Assembly: GCA_003210055.1 (NCBI GenBank)
Contig: QCNS01000002.1
Coordinates: 1 to 64,000, forward strand
Length of the DNA: 64,000 bases
Reading direction: 5' to 3'
From: SAR116 cluster bacterium AG-426-I14
GTDB taxonomy: Bacteria > Pseudomonadota > Alphaproteobacteria > Puniceispirillales > Marisalimonadaceae
The stretch's first letter is position 1. The number at the start of each line of letters is the position of its first letter. The notes beneath the pieces are model-generated. The model saw only the letters and a list, made by a program, of their open reading frames with translations, was not told the DNA's origin and did no database searches. Below, in pieces: positions 46,283 to 55,695 of this stretch. The position numbers were made by a program, and so were the translations under genes.

Positions 46283-47533
46283 ATGAGTGGGCAAGACGAG
46301 AATAATAATAAAACTACATTGTATTGTTCGTTTTGTGGTAAAAGTCAGCATGAAGTAAAGAAACTTATTGCTGGACCAACAGTCTTCATTTGTGATGAAT
46401 GTGTAGAACTTTGCATGGACATTATTAAGGAGGAACATAAGCAGAATGTTTCAAAGAACAATAAAGGTGTTCCAGCTCCAGTAGATATTTGTAAAATTTT
46501 AGATGATTATGTTATAGGACAATCTAATGCAAAAAAAGTTCTTTCAGTAGCTGTTCACAATCATTACAAGAGACTTTCAAATTCAAATAATGTCAACGAT
46601 GTTGAAATATCTAAGTCAAACATACTATTAGTAGGACCAACTGGATGTGGAAAAACATTATTGGCTCAAACTTTGGCAAAGATTTTAGATGTTCCGTTTA
46701 CTATGGCTGACGCCACCACATTAACTGAAGCGGGATATGTTGGAGAAGACGTCGAAAATATTATTTTAAAATTACTCCAAGCTTCTGATTATAACGTCGA
46801 AAGAGCTCAAAAAGGTATTGTTTATATTGACGAAGTTGACAAGATATCAAGAAAATCAGAAAATCCATCTATAACAAGGGATGTTAGTGGCGAGGGTGTT
46901 CAACAAGCATTATTGAAAATAATGGAAGGTACAATTGCTGCTGTTCCTCCGCAAGGAGGCAGAAAACATCCTCAACAAGAGTTTTTGCAGGTTGATACAA
47001 CAAATATTTTATTTATTTGTGGTGGTGCGTTTGCTGGGTTAGATAAAGTAATAACTTCAAGAAGCAAAACTTCCTCAATTGGATTTGGGGCAGATATTAA
47101 GGAAAATGATGAAAGATTGACTGGTGAAATTTTAAAAGATATTCAACCATCTGATCTTGTAAAATATGGTCTTATCCCTGAATTTGTTGGAAGACTTCCT
47201 GTTCTGGCCACTTTAGAAGATTTAGATGAAAAGGCACTTGTTAGTATTCTTACTGAGCCAAGAAATGCTTTAGTCAAACAGTATCAAAAATTGTTTGAAA
47301 TGGAAGGTAGTAAGTTAGAATTTAGACAAGATGCACTTAGAGCAATCGCAAAGAAAGCAATTGAATTAAATACTGGTGCTAGAGGTCTTAGATCTATTTT
47401 AGAAAATATTTTAATGGACACAATGTATGAGCTTCCATCTCATACTAATATTGAAGAAGTGGTAATTAATCAAGATGTAATTACAAAGGGAATTAAGCCC
47501 ATCACTGTTCATTCAAAGAAGAAAAAAGCTTAG
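46283..47533 (+). CDS. clpX: ATP-dependent Clp protease ATPase subunit ClpX
   Basis: 416-residue AAA+ unfoldase partner of ClpP. N-terminal C4 zinc domain ([15 protein letters not shown] and [10 protein letters not shown]), Walker [16 protein letters not shown], Walker [10 protein letters not shown], pore loop region [10 protein letters not shown], sensor/IGF-type contact region SKTSSIGFG and [16 protein letters not shown] lies before the ATG. Confidence 0.97.
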   Translation: MSGQDENNNKTTLYCSFCGKSQHEVKKLIAGPTVFICDECVELCMDIIKEEHKQNVSKNNKGVPAPVDICKILDDYVIGQSNAKKVLSVAVHNHYKRLSNSNNVNDVEISKSNILLVGPTGCGKTLLAQTLAKILDVPFTMADATTLTEAGYVGEDVENIILKLLQASDYNVERAQKGIVYIDEVDKISRKSENPSITRDVSGEGVQQALLKIMEGTIAAVPPQGGRKHPQQEFLQVDTTNILFICGGAFAGLDKVITSRSKTSSIGFGADIKENDERLTGEILKDIQPSDLVKYGLIPEFVGRLPVLATLEDLDEKALVSILTEPRNALVKQYQKLFEMEGSKLEFRQDALRAIAKKAIELNTGARGLRSILENILMDTMYELPSHTNIEEVVINQDVITKGIKPITVHSKKKKA

Positions 47534-47612
47534 TTTTTTTGATATTTATTAATATTAGTCTTGAAGTTTAAAATTTATTTAATACCTTAATTATATTAAA
47601 TAAATAAATGTT

Positions 47613-49988
47613 ATGAAATATCCAATACTACCACTCAGGGATATAGTTGTATTCCCTCATATGATAGTGCCTCTATTCGTCGGCAGAGAGAAATCTATAT
47701 TTGCTCTAGAAGAGGCGATGCGGGATAATAAAGAAGTCGTTCTTTTGACACAAAAAGATCCAGGTACAGAAATTCCAAAAAAGTCAGACTTGTTCATGAC
47801 TGGCACTCTAGGGACTATTCTTCAACTATTAAAATTACCTGATGGTACTGTAAAAGCCCTTGTAGAGGGTAAGAAAAGAGTTGTTGTAAAAAAATTTGAA
47901 GCTTCTTCAGAAATCCTGGAAGCGATTGTCTCAACTATCAACGAGAAAAAATATAACCCATCAGACAAAAATAAAATTAATGTCTTGCATACAATTTTCG
48001 AAGACTACATAAATTTGAATAGAAAAACTAATAATGAGTTAATTAATATAGTTAGTGAAATCAGAGAACCATCGCGTCTTTGTGATACCATAATGTCAAA
48101 TCTGAATTTGGATATAGTTGAAAAACAAAAGTTTCTTGAAGTGGCCAATGTTGAAGATAGAATTGATGATCTTATTGTCAGACTAGAAACCGAGATAGGT
48201 TCTTTACAGGCTGAACGTAAAGTTAGATCTCGTGTTAAAAGACAGATGGAAAAAACACAACGAGAATATTACTTAAACGAACAACTAAAAGCTATTCAAA
48301 AAGAGTTAGGGTCTGGTGAAGATGGTAAAAGCGAATTTGAAGAAATTGAAGAAAAAATTAAAAATTCAAAACTTACTAAGGAAGCACAAGAAAAGGTTAC
48401 AAGTGAGCTTAAAAAATTAAAATCAATGAGTTCTATGAGTGCAGAAGCAACTGTCGTTAGAAGCTATATTGATTGGATACTGGGTATTCCCTGGTCTGAA
48501 GAGTCTGAAATTAAATATGATTTAAGTGATGCTAGAAGAATCCTTGATGCAGATCATTATGGCCTAGATAAAGTTAAGGAAAGAATAATAGAGTTTCTAG
48601 CTGTTCAAAAAAGAACAAATACTATTAAAGGACCCATTTTGTGTTTAGTAGGTCCACCGGGTGTTGGGAAAACATCTTTAGGTCAATCTATCGCCAAAGC
48701 TACTTGCAGAAACTATGTTAGAATGGCTTTAGGAGGCGTAAGAGATGAAGCAGAAATAAGAGGTCACAGAAGAACCTACATAGGTTCTTTACCTGGAAAA
48801 ATTATACAAGGAATGAAAAGATCAGAATTTGTAAATCCTCTTTTTTTATTAGACGAAATTGACAAGTTGGGTTCTGATTATAGAGGTGATCCATCATCTG
48901 CATTATTAGAAGTTTTAGACCCGGAACAAAACAAATGCTTCCAAGATCACTATTTAGAATTAGACTATGACTTATCAAAAGTCTTATTTATTACCACTGC
49001 TAATACCACTAATATCCCTCCTGCATTACTGGATAGAATGGAAGTTATAAGATTACCTGGTTATACTGAAGACGAAAAAGTTGAAATTGCAAAAAAACAT
49101 TTACTGACCAAACATTTAAAAGAATGTAAAATTGCTAAAAAAGAGTTTCAAATTACAAAGAAGGCAATTTCTGAAATTATTCAGAAATATACTAGAGAGG
49201 CTGGAGTTAGAGCATTAGAAAGAGAAATTTCTAAGTTAATAAGAAAAGTAGTCACTGAAATAGAGATGAACAATTTAAAATCTATTAAAATTGACCACCT
49301 TAATATTTCTAAGTTTCTGGGTGTTCCAAAGTTTACGAGATTAGAAATCGAAAAAAATAACTTGGTTGGAGTTTCAACTGGTTTGGCTTGGACAGAAGTT
49401 GGTGGTGAGCTATTATCAATCGAAGCTGTAAAAGTTGCTGGAAAAGGTAAAGTAACTGCCACTGGTAAATTAGGTGAAGTTATGAAAGAATCAATTCAAG
49501 CTGCAGAATTTTTCATTAAATCAAGAGCAAAAGAATTTGGTATAAATCATGATGAATTAGCAAAAATCGATATACATGTTCACGTTCCAGAAGGTGCAAC
49601 TCCTAAAGACGGCCCTTCAGCGGGTGTAGCAATGGTCACTAGTATTGTATCATCTCTGACTAATATTGAAGTAAAAAAGAATATTGGAATGACTGGTGAA
49701 ATTACTTTAAGAGGAAGAATTCTTCCAATTGGTGGTTTAAAAGAAAAATTATTGGCAGCAAAAAGAAGTGGTTTAAGAAAAGTTCTAATACCAATAGATA
49801 ATAAAAAAGACTTAGAAGATGTTCCAGAGACTATAAAAAACAGTTTAGAAATAATCACTGTTAGTTTTGTAGATGATGTAATAAAAAATGCTTTAGTAAG
49901 AAAACCTAAATCTCTTGAAAATATAAAGACAAATTTAACAGATCAAATTAAATCTGAATCAATTTCTAATATTAGCACTGCGCATTAA
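47613..49988 (+). CDS. lon: Lon protease
   Basis: 791-residue ATP-dependent Ser-Lys protease. N-terminal substrate domain beginning YPILPLRDIVVFPHMIVPLF, AAA+ Walker A GPPGVGKTSLGQ, Walker B LFLLDEIDKLGSD, and the protease domain with the catalytic Ser in PKDGPSAGVAM and Lys in GGLKEKLLAAKRSG. The ATG at 47613 lacks a clear ribosome-binding site and is a few residues shorter at the N-terminus than many homologues. hspQ, a Lon cofactor in enterobacteria, is elsewhere in the window. Confidence 0.96.
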   Translation: MKYPILPLRDIVVFPHMIVPLFVGREKSIFALEEAMRDNKEVVLLTQKDPGTEIPKKSDLFMTGTLGTILQLLKLPDGTVKALVEGKKRVVVKKFEASSEILEAIVSTINEKKYNPSDKNKINVLHTIFEDYINLNRKTNNELINIVSEIREPSRLCDTIMSNLNLDIVEKQKFLEVANVEDRIDDLIVRLETEIGSLQAERKVRSRVKRQMEKTQREYYLNEQLKAIQKELGSGEDGKSEFEEIEEKIKNSKLTKEAQEKVTSELKKLKSMSSMSAEATVVRSYIDWILGIPWSEESEIKYDLSDARRILDADHYGLDKVKERIIEFLAVQKRTNTIKGPILCLVGPPGVGKTSLGQSIAKATCRNYVRMALGGVRDEAEIRGHRRTYIGSLPGKIIQGMKRSEFVNPLFLLDEIDKLGSDYRGDPSSALLEVLDPEQNKCFQDHYLELDYDLSKVLFITTANTTNIPPALLDRMEVIRLPGYTEDEKVEIAKKHLLTKHLKECKIAKKEFQITKKAISEIIQKYTREAGVRALEREISKLIRKVVTEIEMNNLKSIKIDHLNISKFLGVPKFTRLEIEKNNLVGVSTGLAWTEVGGELLSIEAVKVAGKGKVTATGKLGEVMKESIQAAEFFIKSRAKEFGINHDELAKIDIHVHVPEGATPKDGPSAGVAMVTSIVSSLTNIEVKKNIGMTGEITLRGRILPIGGLKEKLLAAKRSGLRKVLIPIDNKKDLEDVPETIKNSLEIITVSFVDDVIKNALVRKPKSLENIKTNLTDQIKSESISNISTAH

Positions 49989-50015
49989 TCCTCTATAAAA
50001 TTATTAATTATTTGA

Positions 50016-50045
50016 TTGCAATCTTATTTTATTTTAGGGTAATAT
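50016..50045 (+). promoter_or_regulatory. Possible promoter of the HU gene
   Basis: TTGCAA at 50016-50021, an 18-base spacer and TAATAT at 50040-50045. The leader ends in a strong AGGAGG (50063-50068) five bases before the ATG at 50074, as expected for a highly expressed protein. Confidence 0.42.
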
Positions 50046-50073
50046 TTGATTTTATTTAAAACAGGAGGTTTGC

Positions 50074-50346
50074 ATGAATAAAAATGAATTAGTCGCAAGT
50101 GTTGCTGAAGCATCAGGTTTGTCCAAAGCTGACGCTGGGCGAGCAGTAGATGGTGTTATTGGCGCCATAACGGGGGCACTTAAGTCAGGTGGTGATGTAA
50201 GAATTGTAGGATTTGGGACTTTTTCAGTTGCAAACAGAAAAGCAACAACAGGACGTAACCCAAGAACAGGCGAGCCAATTCAAATAAAAGCATCAAAAAT
50301 GCCAAAATTTAAACCTGGAACTCCATTAAAAGAAGCAGTCAATTAA
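50074..50346 (+). CDS. DNA-binding protein HU
   Basis: 90-residue nucleoid-associated HU. MNKNELVASVAEASGLSKAD, the arm region GDVRIVGFGTFSVANRKATTGRNPRTGEPIQIKA (in blocks, with the intercalating Pro in RNPRTGE) and the C-terminal FKPGTPLKEAVN are canonical. HU directly after lon is a classic bacterial arrangement. A strong ribosome-binding site precedes it and a bidirectional terminator follows. Confidence 0.96.
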   Translation: MNKNELVASVAEASGLSKADAGRAVDGVIGAITGALKSGGDVRIVGFGTFSVANRKATTGRNPRTGEPIQIKASKMPKFKPGTPLKEAVN

Positions 50347-50358
50347 ATAGTATTATTA

Positions 50359-50385
50359 AAGAGTAGCTTATATAGCTACTCTTTT
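50359..50385. terminator. Bidirectional rho-independent terminator
   Basis: AAGAGTAGCT (50359-50368), loop TATAT, AGCTACTCTT (50374-50383): a perfect ten-pair stem with T-rich flanks in both directions. It ends the tig-lon-hup side on the plus strand and the methyltransferase gene on the minus strand, whose stop codon (50368-50370) is inside the hairpin. Confidence 0.8.
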
Positions 50386-50898
50386 CGCTACAAACATTTG
50401 TTTGTAGGCTACTGTTGGTATTTTAACTATACCTTGATAAAAGTTTTTAACTATAAATTTATTATCTATTAATGTTTTTAATTCTTCGTTTTTTAATAGA
50501 TAATCTTTTCTATTTGGTTTTCCATATTTTTCATTACCAACACAGAATGTTTCATAAAGAAGGAAGCCGTTTTTTTTGACTAAATTTAAAATTTTATTGA
50601 AGTTTCTTCTGTGTAAATAATTTACTACAATTACTATGTCAAAATAGTTTTTAACTGTCCAATAATCTTCATTTTCTAAGTCAAAGCAAACTGAAATTAT
50701 ATTTTTTTTATCTGCAAAAGTTTTTAATTTATCAAAATCTAAATCTACGGAAACTACTTTATAATTTTTATTTGCAAGGTAAACACTATGTCTACCAAAA
50801 CCGCAAGCAACATCAATAATAGTATTTATCTCATTTTTTTTTGTTATTAGTTCTACCTGATTGACTATCCAATCAGATGGGTTTATGTTATTCATCAC
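50368..50898 (-). CDS. Class I SAM-dependent methyltransferase (TehB-like)
   Basis: 176-residue Rossmann-fold methyltransferase. SAM motif I IIDVACGFGRHSVYLANKNYKVV (two blocks), followed by the acidic VDLD strand end and ISVCFDLENED, and post-motif IVIVVNYLHRRNF. Resembles small TehB/UbiE-like enzymes; substrate unknown. Either of the first two Met codons may be the start. Its stop lies in the terminator shared with the HU gene. Confidence 0.82.
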   Translation of the reverse strand: MMNNINPSDWIVNQVELITKKNEINTIIDVACGFGRHSVYLANKNYKVVSVDLDFDKLKTFADKKNIISVCFDLENEDYWTVKNYFDIVIVVNYLHRRNFNKILNLVKKNGFLLYETFCVGNEKYGKPNRKDYLLKNEELKTLIDNKFIVKNFYQGIVKIPTVAYKQMFVAKRVAI

Positions 50899-50949
50899 TA
50901 ATTGTTTATTTTAATTGTCATTTTTATAAACTCAAATTGTATTAGTTTA

Positions 50950-51025
50950 GGGCGGTTAGCTCAGTTGGTAGAGCATCTCGTTTACACCGAGAGGGTCGGG
51001 AGTTCGAGCCTCTCACCGCCCACCA
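50950..51025 (+). tRNA. tRNA-Val(TAC)
   Basis: Acceptor GGGCGGT / ACCGCCC, D-arm AGCTCAGTTGGTAGAGC, anticodon loop TTTACAC with TAC, T-arm GGGAGTTCGAGCCTCTC and an encoded ACCA. Its 3' end is one base from the stop of the convergent reductase gene. Confidence 0.96.
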
Positions 51026-51026
51026 A

Positions 51027-51797
51027 TCATCCAACAAATGCTTTTTCCACTACAAAATTTCCGGGTTTATTTGTAGCACCTTCCTCAAAATTTAAATCTA
51101 ATAATAAATTTTTAAATTCATTATTAAATTCGAGAGAACCACAAATCATAACTCTATCAGTGTTAGAGTTTATCTTTTTAATTTTTAAATCATTGTAGAA
51201 ACTATTGTTATTAATTCTATCAGTTATTCTTCCATTAAAGGTAGATACTTCTCTTGTTGTAGTTTGATAAAAAGCAAGTTTACCATTTAAAAAATCTTTT
51301 ATTAATTCATTATTATAACATTCATTTACAATTTGTGTACTATAACCAAGTTCATTAGTATTTCTACAAGTATGGGTTAAAATAACTTTATCAAATTTTT
51401 CATAAGTTTCTGGATCTCTTATAAGTGAAGCGAAAGGTGCAAATCCAGTTCCAGTTGAGAAAAGAAAAAGTCTTTCACCAGTTTTTAATGCGTCTAAAAT
51501 TAGAGTACCTGTGGATTTAGTCATTAAAATGATTTCATCATCTTCTCTTATATTTTTTAATTTTGATGTCAAAGGACCGTTTTCTACAATGATTGAATAA
51601 AATTCTAATTCCTCAGACCAACTGGGTGAACAGATTGAATAGGCCCTTAAAATAGGCTTTTTATTTTCATTATATAAGCCTAGCATAACAAATTCACCAG
51701 ATTTGAATTTAAAATTTAAAGGTCTTTGAACCTTAAATGAAAATAAGTTTTTGGTCCAATTTGTAACGGATAGGACTTTATGTAAATTTTGATTCAT
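51027..51797 (-). CDS. fpr: Ferredoxin-NADP reductase
   Basis: 256-residue flavoprotein shuttling electrons between NADPH and ferredoxin/flavodoxin. FAD motif PILRAYSICSPSW (RxYSxxS), the NADP site FSTGTGFAPFASLIRDPET, MICGSLEFN, and the C-terminal NKPGNFVVEKAFVG closing with an aliphatic/aromatic tail as in the bacterial Fpr subclass. It may supply electrons for QueG or Fe-S assembly. Seven bases downstream of the epimerase-like gene. Confidence 0.93.
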   Translation of the reverse strand: MNQNLHKVLSVTNWTKNLFSFKVQRPLNFKFKSGEFVMLGLYNENKKPILRAYSICSPSWSEELEFYSIIVENGPLTSKLKNIREDDEIILMTKSTGTLILDALKTGERLFLFSTGTGFAPFASLIRDPETYEKFDKVILTHTCRNTNELGYSTQIVNECYNNELIKDFLNGKLAFYQTTTREVSTFNGRITDRINNNSFYNDLKIKKINSNTDRVMICGSLEFNNEFKNLLLDLNFEEGATNKPGNFVVEKAFVG

Positions 51798-51804
51798 TTT
51801 TTAT

Positions 51805-52635
51805 TCAACTTTTTAATAATTTTTCAGTAATTTTTGTTAACGATTTTAAAAAACTTTTATGTTTAAAATTATAATTCAATTGTTTTTCAACATATTTACT
51901 TTTTACTTTCTTAGACACTTCAAAAAAAGATCTCATAGATTGAGATATTTTTTTATTTGTATAATTTATTTTTTTTGGATTAGGAAGGTCAAACTTGCAA
52001 GTAACTTCTCTAACCACATCATATGTATTTACAAAATCTTCATCAGATGCATTAATCAATTTAGGAGGTTTCTTATTTAAAATAATTTTAAAAATTATAC
52101 CAACCAGATCTTCTATATGAATTCTGTTAGTGAAATGTTCTTTTTTTGAAATTATTTCATAATTACCATTTAAGAATCTTGTCATCAGGTTATTCTTAGA
52201 GCAGTATATACCTGCTGATCTTATAATTGTTGCGTTATTTAAAATTTTCCACTTATTTTCTATATCAATTCTAATTTTTCCTCTTAATGTTGAGCTTGAT
52301 GTTTTTGTATCTTCATCAACCTCTCCACCTGGATAAACCGATGTTGATGAGATGTAAATGAGTTTTGAAAATTGATTTAACATTTCTGTTCCTACAGTTT
52401 TTAAAACAAAGTCATCACCATCATTATTCGGAGGGACTGTTGAAATTGCATAAAAACTATTAAAATTCTTAATAGAACTTAAATCTTCATAAGAAATTAT
52501 TTTAAAAAAATTACATACTTTTTTGCCTCTAGACACTATTATCAAGTTAAAATTATTGTTTTGTGCAAATTCAACAATAGCATTTGTCAAATATCCGTAA
52601 CCAAAAACTAAAATATTTATTTCTTTTGTTGACAA
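51805..52635 (-). CDS. NAD-dependent epimerase/dehydratase-like SDR protein
   Basis: 276-residue extended-SDR-like protein, similar in size and layout to YeeZ. The dinucleotide site is the weak ILVFGYGYLTNAIVEFA; then the strand-4 region KLIYISSTSVYPGGEVDED and FTNRIHIEDLVGIIFKI, a typical HVxD-type segment. The canonical YxxxK is not clear, so catalytic activity is uncertain. Its start lies 310 bases from btuB, with the riboswitch in between on the other strand. Confidence 0.78.
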   Translation of the reverse strand: MSTKEINILVFGYGYLTNAIVEFAQNNNFNLIIVSRGKKVCNFFKIISYEDLSSIKNFNSFYAISTVPPNNDGDDFVLKTVGTEMLNQFSKLIYISSTSVYPGGEVDEDTKTSSSTLRGKIRIDIENKWKILNNATIIRSAGIYCSKNNLMTRFLNGNYEIISKKEHFTNRIHIEDLVGIIFKIILNKKPPKLINASDEDFVNTYDVVREVTCKFDLPNPKKINYTNKKISQSMRSFFEVSKKVKSKYVEKQLNYNFKHKSFLKSLTKITEKLLKS

Positions 52636-52671
52636 AATAAAAACCCAATTATTAAAGTATTAATTAACTGT

Positions 52672-52857
52672 ATAGGTGCTTTGAAGATTTCTTCAAGCTT
52701 AAAATGGGAATTTGGTTATATTAGAAAATAAAATCCAAAGCTGTGCCCGCAACTGTAAGTAGATAGTTATATCTTTTATACCACTGAGAAATTGGGAAGG
52801 TAAGATATAATGATGACATACAAGCCAGGAGACCTGCCTTATGGTGTCGCTTTTGTT
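52672..52857 (+). promoter_or_regulatory. Cobalamin riboswitch
   Basis: Conserved AdoCbl riboswitch blocks occur in order: AGGTGC (52674-52679), AAAATGGGAA, GCTGTGCCCGCAACTGTAA starting near 52740, CCACTG, GGGAAGGT, and the B12 box GCCAGGAGACCTGCCT (52824-52839). A possible expression-platform stem TGTCGC (52845-52850) / GCGACA (52896-52901) follows, before AGAGGTG and the ATG at 52946. It fills most of the 310-base gap between the epimerase-like gene and btuB. Confidence 0.94.
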
Positions 52858-52945
52858 ATCCGCCGGGTAAGCAGAGAACACGAGAACATCGTCTAGCGAC
52901 AAATTAAAATGAAAAGCTTTGCTTTAACTGATTGCTAGAGGTGTT

Positions 52946-54742
52946 ATGAAAATTAATTCAATTATAATTATATACATTTTTATTTTTTCAATTTTTAAAG
53001 ATTGTTTTGCAGAAGAGGATTTGCTTAGGGTTGTAATTACTCCTACAAGATTTCAAGAGAATATAATAGAAAATAATTCTTTTGTAGACATAATTACTGA
53101 GATTGACATTGAAAAATCATCTGCCACAAATCTTGCAGACTTATTAAATTCTAAAAGTAGTATTGGTATAGCTAGTACAGGAGGCCCTGGTTCTGTTCAA
53201 TCTTATTTTATCAGAGGATTTGCCAAAAAATATATAAAAATATCTGTTGATGGTATGAATATCTCAGATCCTACAGCAACTCAAACTGAGACATATTTGC
53301 AAGATATTCCACTTGGAGACATAAAAAAAATTGAAATTCTGAAATCTCCTCAAGGTCCAAATCATGGAGGTGAGGCTGCAGGAGGTGTAATTTCAATTAC
53401 AACTAAAAGTGGAGAATACAATAAAAGGGCTTTTCATAGTAAAACTGAAATAGGTTCTTACAATAGTTTTTACACTGGCAATTACTACTCTTTTGGAAAG
53501 GATGATTATAAAGTAAGTGCAAATGTAAATTTATATCATACTGATGGTTATTCTGCAGGTGAAAAAAATAATAATACAGAAAATGATGCTTATAATTATG
53601 GAAATACAACATTTAAACTTAATAAAAAGTTCTCAAATAATAATGTAACTTTTGTTTTTAGAGACTCATCTGCAAAGTATGAATATGATAAATGGGATCA
53701 AACTGATAATAACGATTTCACTAAAACAAATATAAAAAGTGGATTAGTAAAGTTTGAATTTAAAACAGGAAAAAACATAGAACAGAAATTAATTTACAAT
53801 CCAACTCGTGTAAGCCGAATTACCTCGGGTAGTTATAATTCAGATCAAAGCTCTTCACAACATAAGTTAGAGTATTTGATAAGAAAAAAAATCAATAATA
53901 ATAGTTATATTGACATTGGTGCAGAACACAAAAATTTAAAATATAAAACTGGAACCACGAGAGTAAAAACTGAATCTAACTCTCTAATTCTAGCAGGGGG
54001 CGTAAAACCTTCTACTAAAACTAAGATAGATTTATCTGTTCGAAGAGATCATGATCAATTATATGAATCCCATGACACATATAGACTTCAGGGTGGATAT
54101 AAAATTAATAATGAATACAAGATAAAGTTTTCTAATGGTACCGGTTATAGACCTCCATCAATGTATGAGAGAAATAATTTAGCATCTGGAATAACTGAAT
54201 TAAAACCAGAAAAAACTACTAATTCTGAAATTGGTATAGAGTACAATAATAATAAAAAGAAATTAAAAGTCTTTTCTTCTTATTTTGATGGCCAAATAAA
54301 AGATAAAATTGATTATAGTGGTGGTGGCTATAGACAAGTAACTGAGAAAACTGACATTAAAGGATATGAAGTATTAGGTCAAAAATCTTTTTCAAAAAAT
54401 TTAGCTGTTTCTGGTTCATACACTTATACAGATAGCGAAACAAGTACCAATTTAAGAAGTAAACTAGTTCCTATGCATAAGTTTTCCGGTAGTTTAGACT
54501 ATGATTTTAATAAGTTTTTTAAAACTAATACTTCTTTGATTTATCAGGAAAAAAGTTATGACACTAGTAGAGTAGAGCTTCCATCTTTTACTCTTTTAAA
54601 CTCTAATCTAATTTATAAATTAAAAGAAGATTTGAAATTATACTTAAAGTTCATTAATATGTTAGACCAGGATTATCAGGTAAATAGAAATTATAAAACA
54701 TCAGATTTTGCTGTGTATACCGGTATTGATGCAAAGTTTTAA
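52946..54742 (+). CDS. btuB: TonB-dependent cobalamin receptor BtuB-like
   Basis: 598-residue outer-membrane receptor. Signal peptide about residues 1-23, a TonB-box-like LLRVVITPTRFQ after it, plug-domain signatures SYFIRGFAKKYIKISVDG, QDIPLGDIKKIEILKSPQGP and AAGGVISITTKSG, then a barrel of aromatic-rich strands ending with a terminal Phe (TGIDAKF). Control by the cobalamin riboswitch in front makes B12 the likely ligand. No tonB/exbBD in the window. Confidence 0.93.
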   Translation: MKINSIIIIYIFIFSIFKDCFAEEDLLRVVITPTRFQENIIENNSFVDIITEIDIEKSSATNLADLLNSKSSIGIASTGGPGSVQSYFIRGFAKKYIKISVDGMNISDPTATQTETYLQDIPLGDIKKIEILKSPQGPNHGGEAAGGVISITTKSGEYNKRAFHSKTEIGSYNSFYTGNYYSFGKDDYKVSANVNLYHTDGYSAGEKNNNTENDAYNYGNTTFKLNKKFSNNNVTFVFRDSSAKYEYDKWDQTDNNDFTKTNIKSGLVKFEFKTGKNIEQKLIYNPTRVSRITSGSYNSDQSSSQHKLEYLIRKKINNNSYIDIGAEHKNLKYKTGTTRVKTESNSLILAGGVKPSTKTKIDLSVRRDHDQLYESHDTYRLQGGYKINNEYKIKFSNGTGYRPPSMYERNNLASGITELKPEKTTNSEIGIEYNNNKKKLKVFSSYFDGQIKDKIDYSGGGYRQVTEKTDIKGYEVLGQKSFSKNLAVSGSYTYTDSETSTNLRSKLVPMHKFSGSLDYDFNKFFKTNTSLIYQEKSYDTSRVELPSFTLLNSNLIYKLKEDLKLYLKFINMLDQDYQVNRNYKTSDFAVYTGIDAKF

Positions 54743-54751
54743 GGAGTATTG

Positions 54752-55270
54752 ATGTCAAAAAACATTAAAGAAAAATTTATACTTTTTGCATCTTTTTTAA
54801 CTGTAATAATTTTTTTTAGATATGTTCCTCATCCACCAAACTTCACTCCAATAATAGCATTGACGATGTATGGTTCAATTTTTTTTGGACTCAGTGCTTT
54901 ACCTGTTATAATTCTAGCTTTTGCTATTTCAGATTTTTTTGTAGGTTTTCATAGTCTATTGATATGGACTTGGGGTAGCTTACTTTTAATTGGATTAACC
55001 GGTAAGTATTACAAATCTATTTTTTCAAGATTATTAGGTTCTCTCATGAGTGCATTTATTTTTTATTTTACAACTAATTTTGGGGTTTGGCTATTTTCTA
55101 ATTTCTACGAAAAAAGTTTTTTTGGTCTTATTGAATGTTACACATTAGCTATACCATTTTTCGGTAACACTTTACTTGGAACTCTAGTTTTAGCCATTTT
55201 TATTGAAACAGCACTATTAATTAAAAAAAATAATTTTATAAACAAATTATTAAATAATTTCTTTACTTGA
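54752..55270 (+). CDS. Small ECF S-component-like membrane protein, candidate B12 permease
   Basis: 172-residue protein with five to six membrane segments. Polar motifs PHPPNFTPIIALTMYGS, AISDFFVGFHSLLIW, TNFGVWL and AIPFFGNTLLGTL resemble DUF6580-type, S-component-like proteins. ATG 54752 is preferred because AAGGAG (54741-54746) lies five bases before it; a TTG one codon earlier is possible. It begins nine bases after btuB and must share the riboswitch. No BtuC/D/F genes are present, so it may be the inner-membrane step of cobalamin import; that is inference from context. Confidence 0.75.
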   Translation: MSKNIKEKFILFASFLTVIIFFRYVPHPPNFTPIIALTMYGSIFFGLSALPVIILAFAISDFFVGFHSLLIWTWGSLLLIGLTGKYYKSIFSRLLGSLMSAFIFYFTTNFGVWLFSNFYEKSFFGLIECYTLAIPFFGNTLLGTLVLAIFIETALLIKKNNFINKLLNNFFT

Positions 55271-55304
55271 CCTTATTTAACTGAAAATATAGTTTGAACA
55301 AATC

Positions 55305-55382
<78 letters not shown>

Positions 55383-55398
55383 TTAATAGAGGATTATT

Positions 55399-55695
55399 AT
55401 GAAACTTTTATATTTTATTAAAATTATTCTAATATTTATGTTTTCATATGCGGCATCTTTTCAAAATTATAAAACCAAAAGGGAAAAAATTGCTGAGGGA
55501 GTTGTTCTTGAAAAAAAAATTGCTTCAAAAACTGGTAAAGTAATATCTGAGGAGTATAAGATTTTACTTGATGGTAATTATTTTGATGCGCAATTTAAAG
55601 ATGGGAAATGGGGGTTGTCTATGATGGGGCAAGAAGCTTATGATTCTTTTAAGAAAGAAGGTGACCCAGGTGGTGGTGGAGGAGGTTGTAACTAA
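55399..55695 (+). CDS. Small exported protein with Gly-rich C-terminus
   Basis: 98 residues; family not recognised. N-terminal signal peptide (MKLLYFIKIILIFMFSYAAS), a Lys/Glu-rich middle with a strand pair (EEYKILLDGNYFDAQFKDGKWGLS), and a striking tail EGDPGGGGGGCN with six glycines followed by the only Cys. AGAGGA lies before the ATG. Located 16 bases after tRNA-Asp, so it may be transcribed with it. Its stop abuts the stop of the convergent SGNH-like gene. Confidence 0.7.
   Translation: MKLLYFIKIILIFMFSYAASFQNYKTKREKIAEGVVLEKKIASKTGKVISEEYKILLDGNYFDAQFKDGKWGLSMMGQEAYDSFKKEGDPGGGGGGCN

Noticed and set aside
49181-49858. 90-residue-scale antisense frames in lon
   Set aside because: Shadows of a highly conserved protease gene.
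52699-52902. 67-residue minus-strand frame between the epimerase-like gene and btuB
   Set aside because: It lies antisense to the cobalamin riboswitch, whose conserved blocks explain the sequence.
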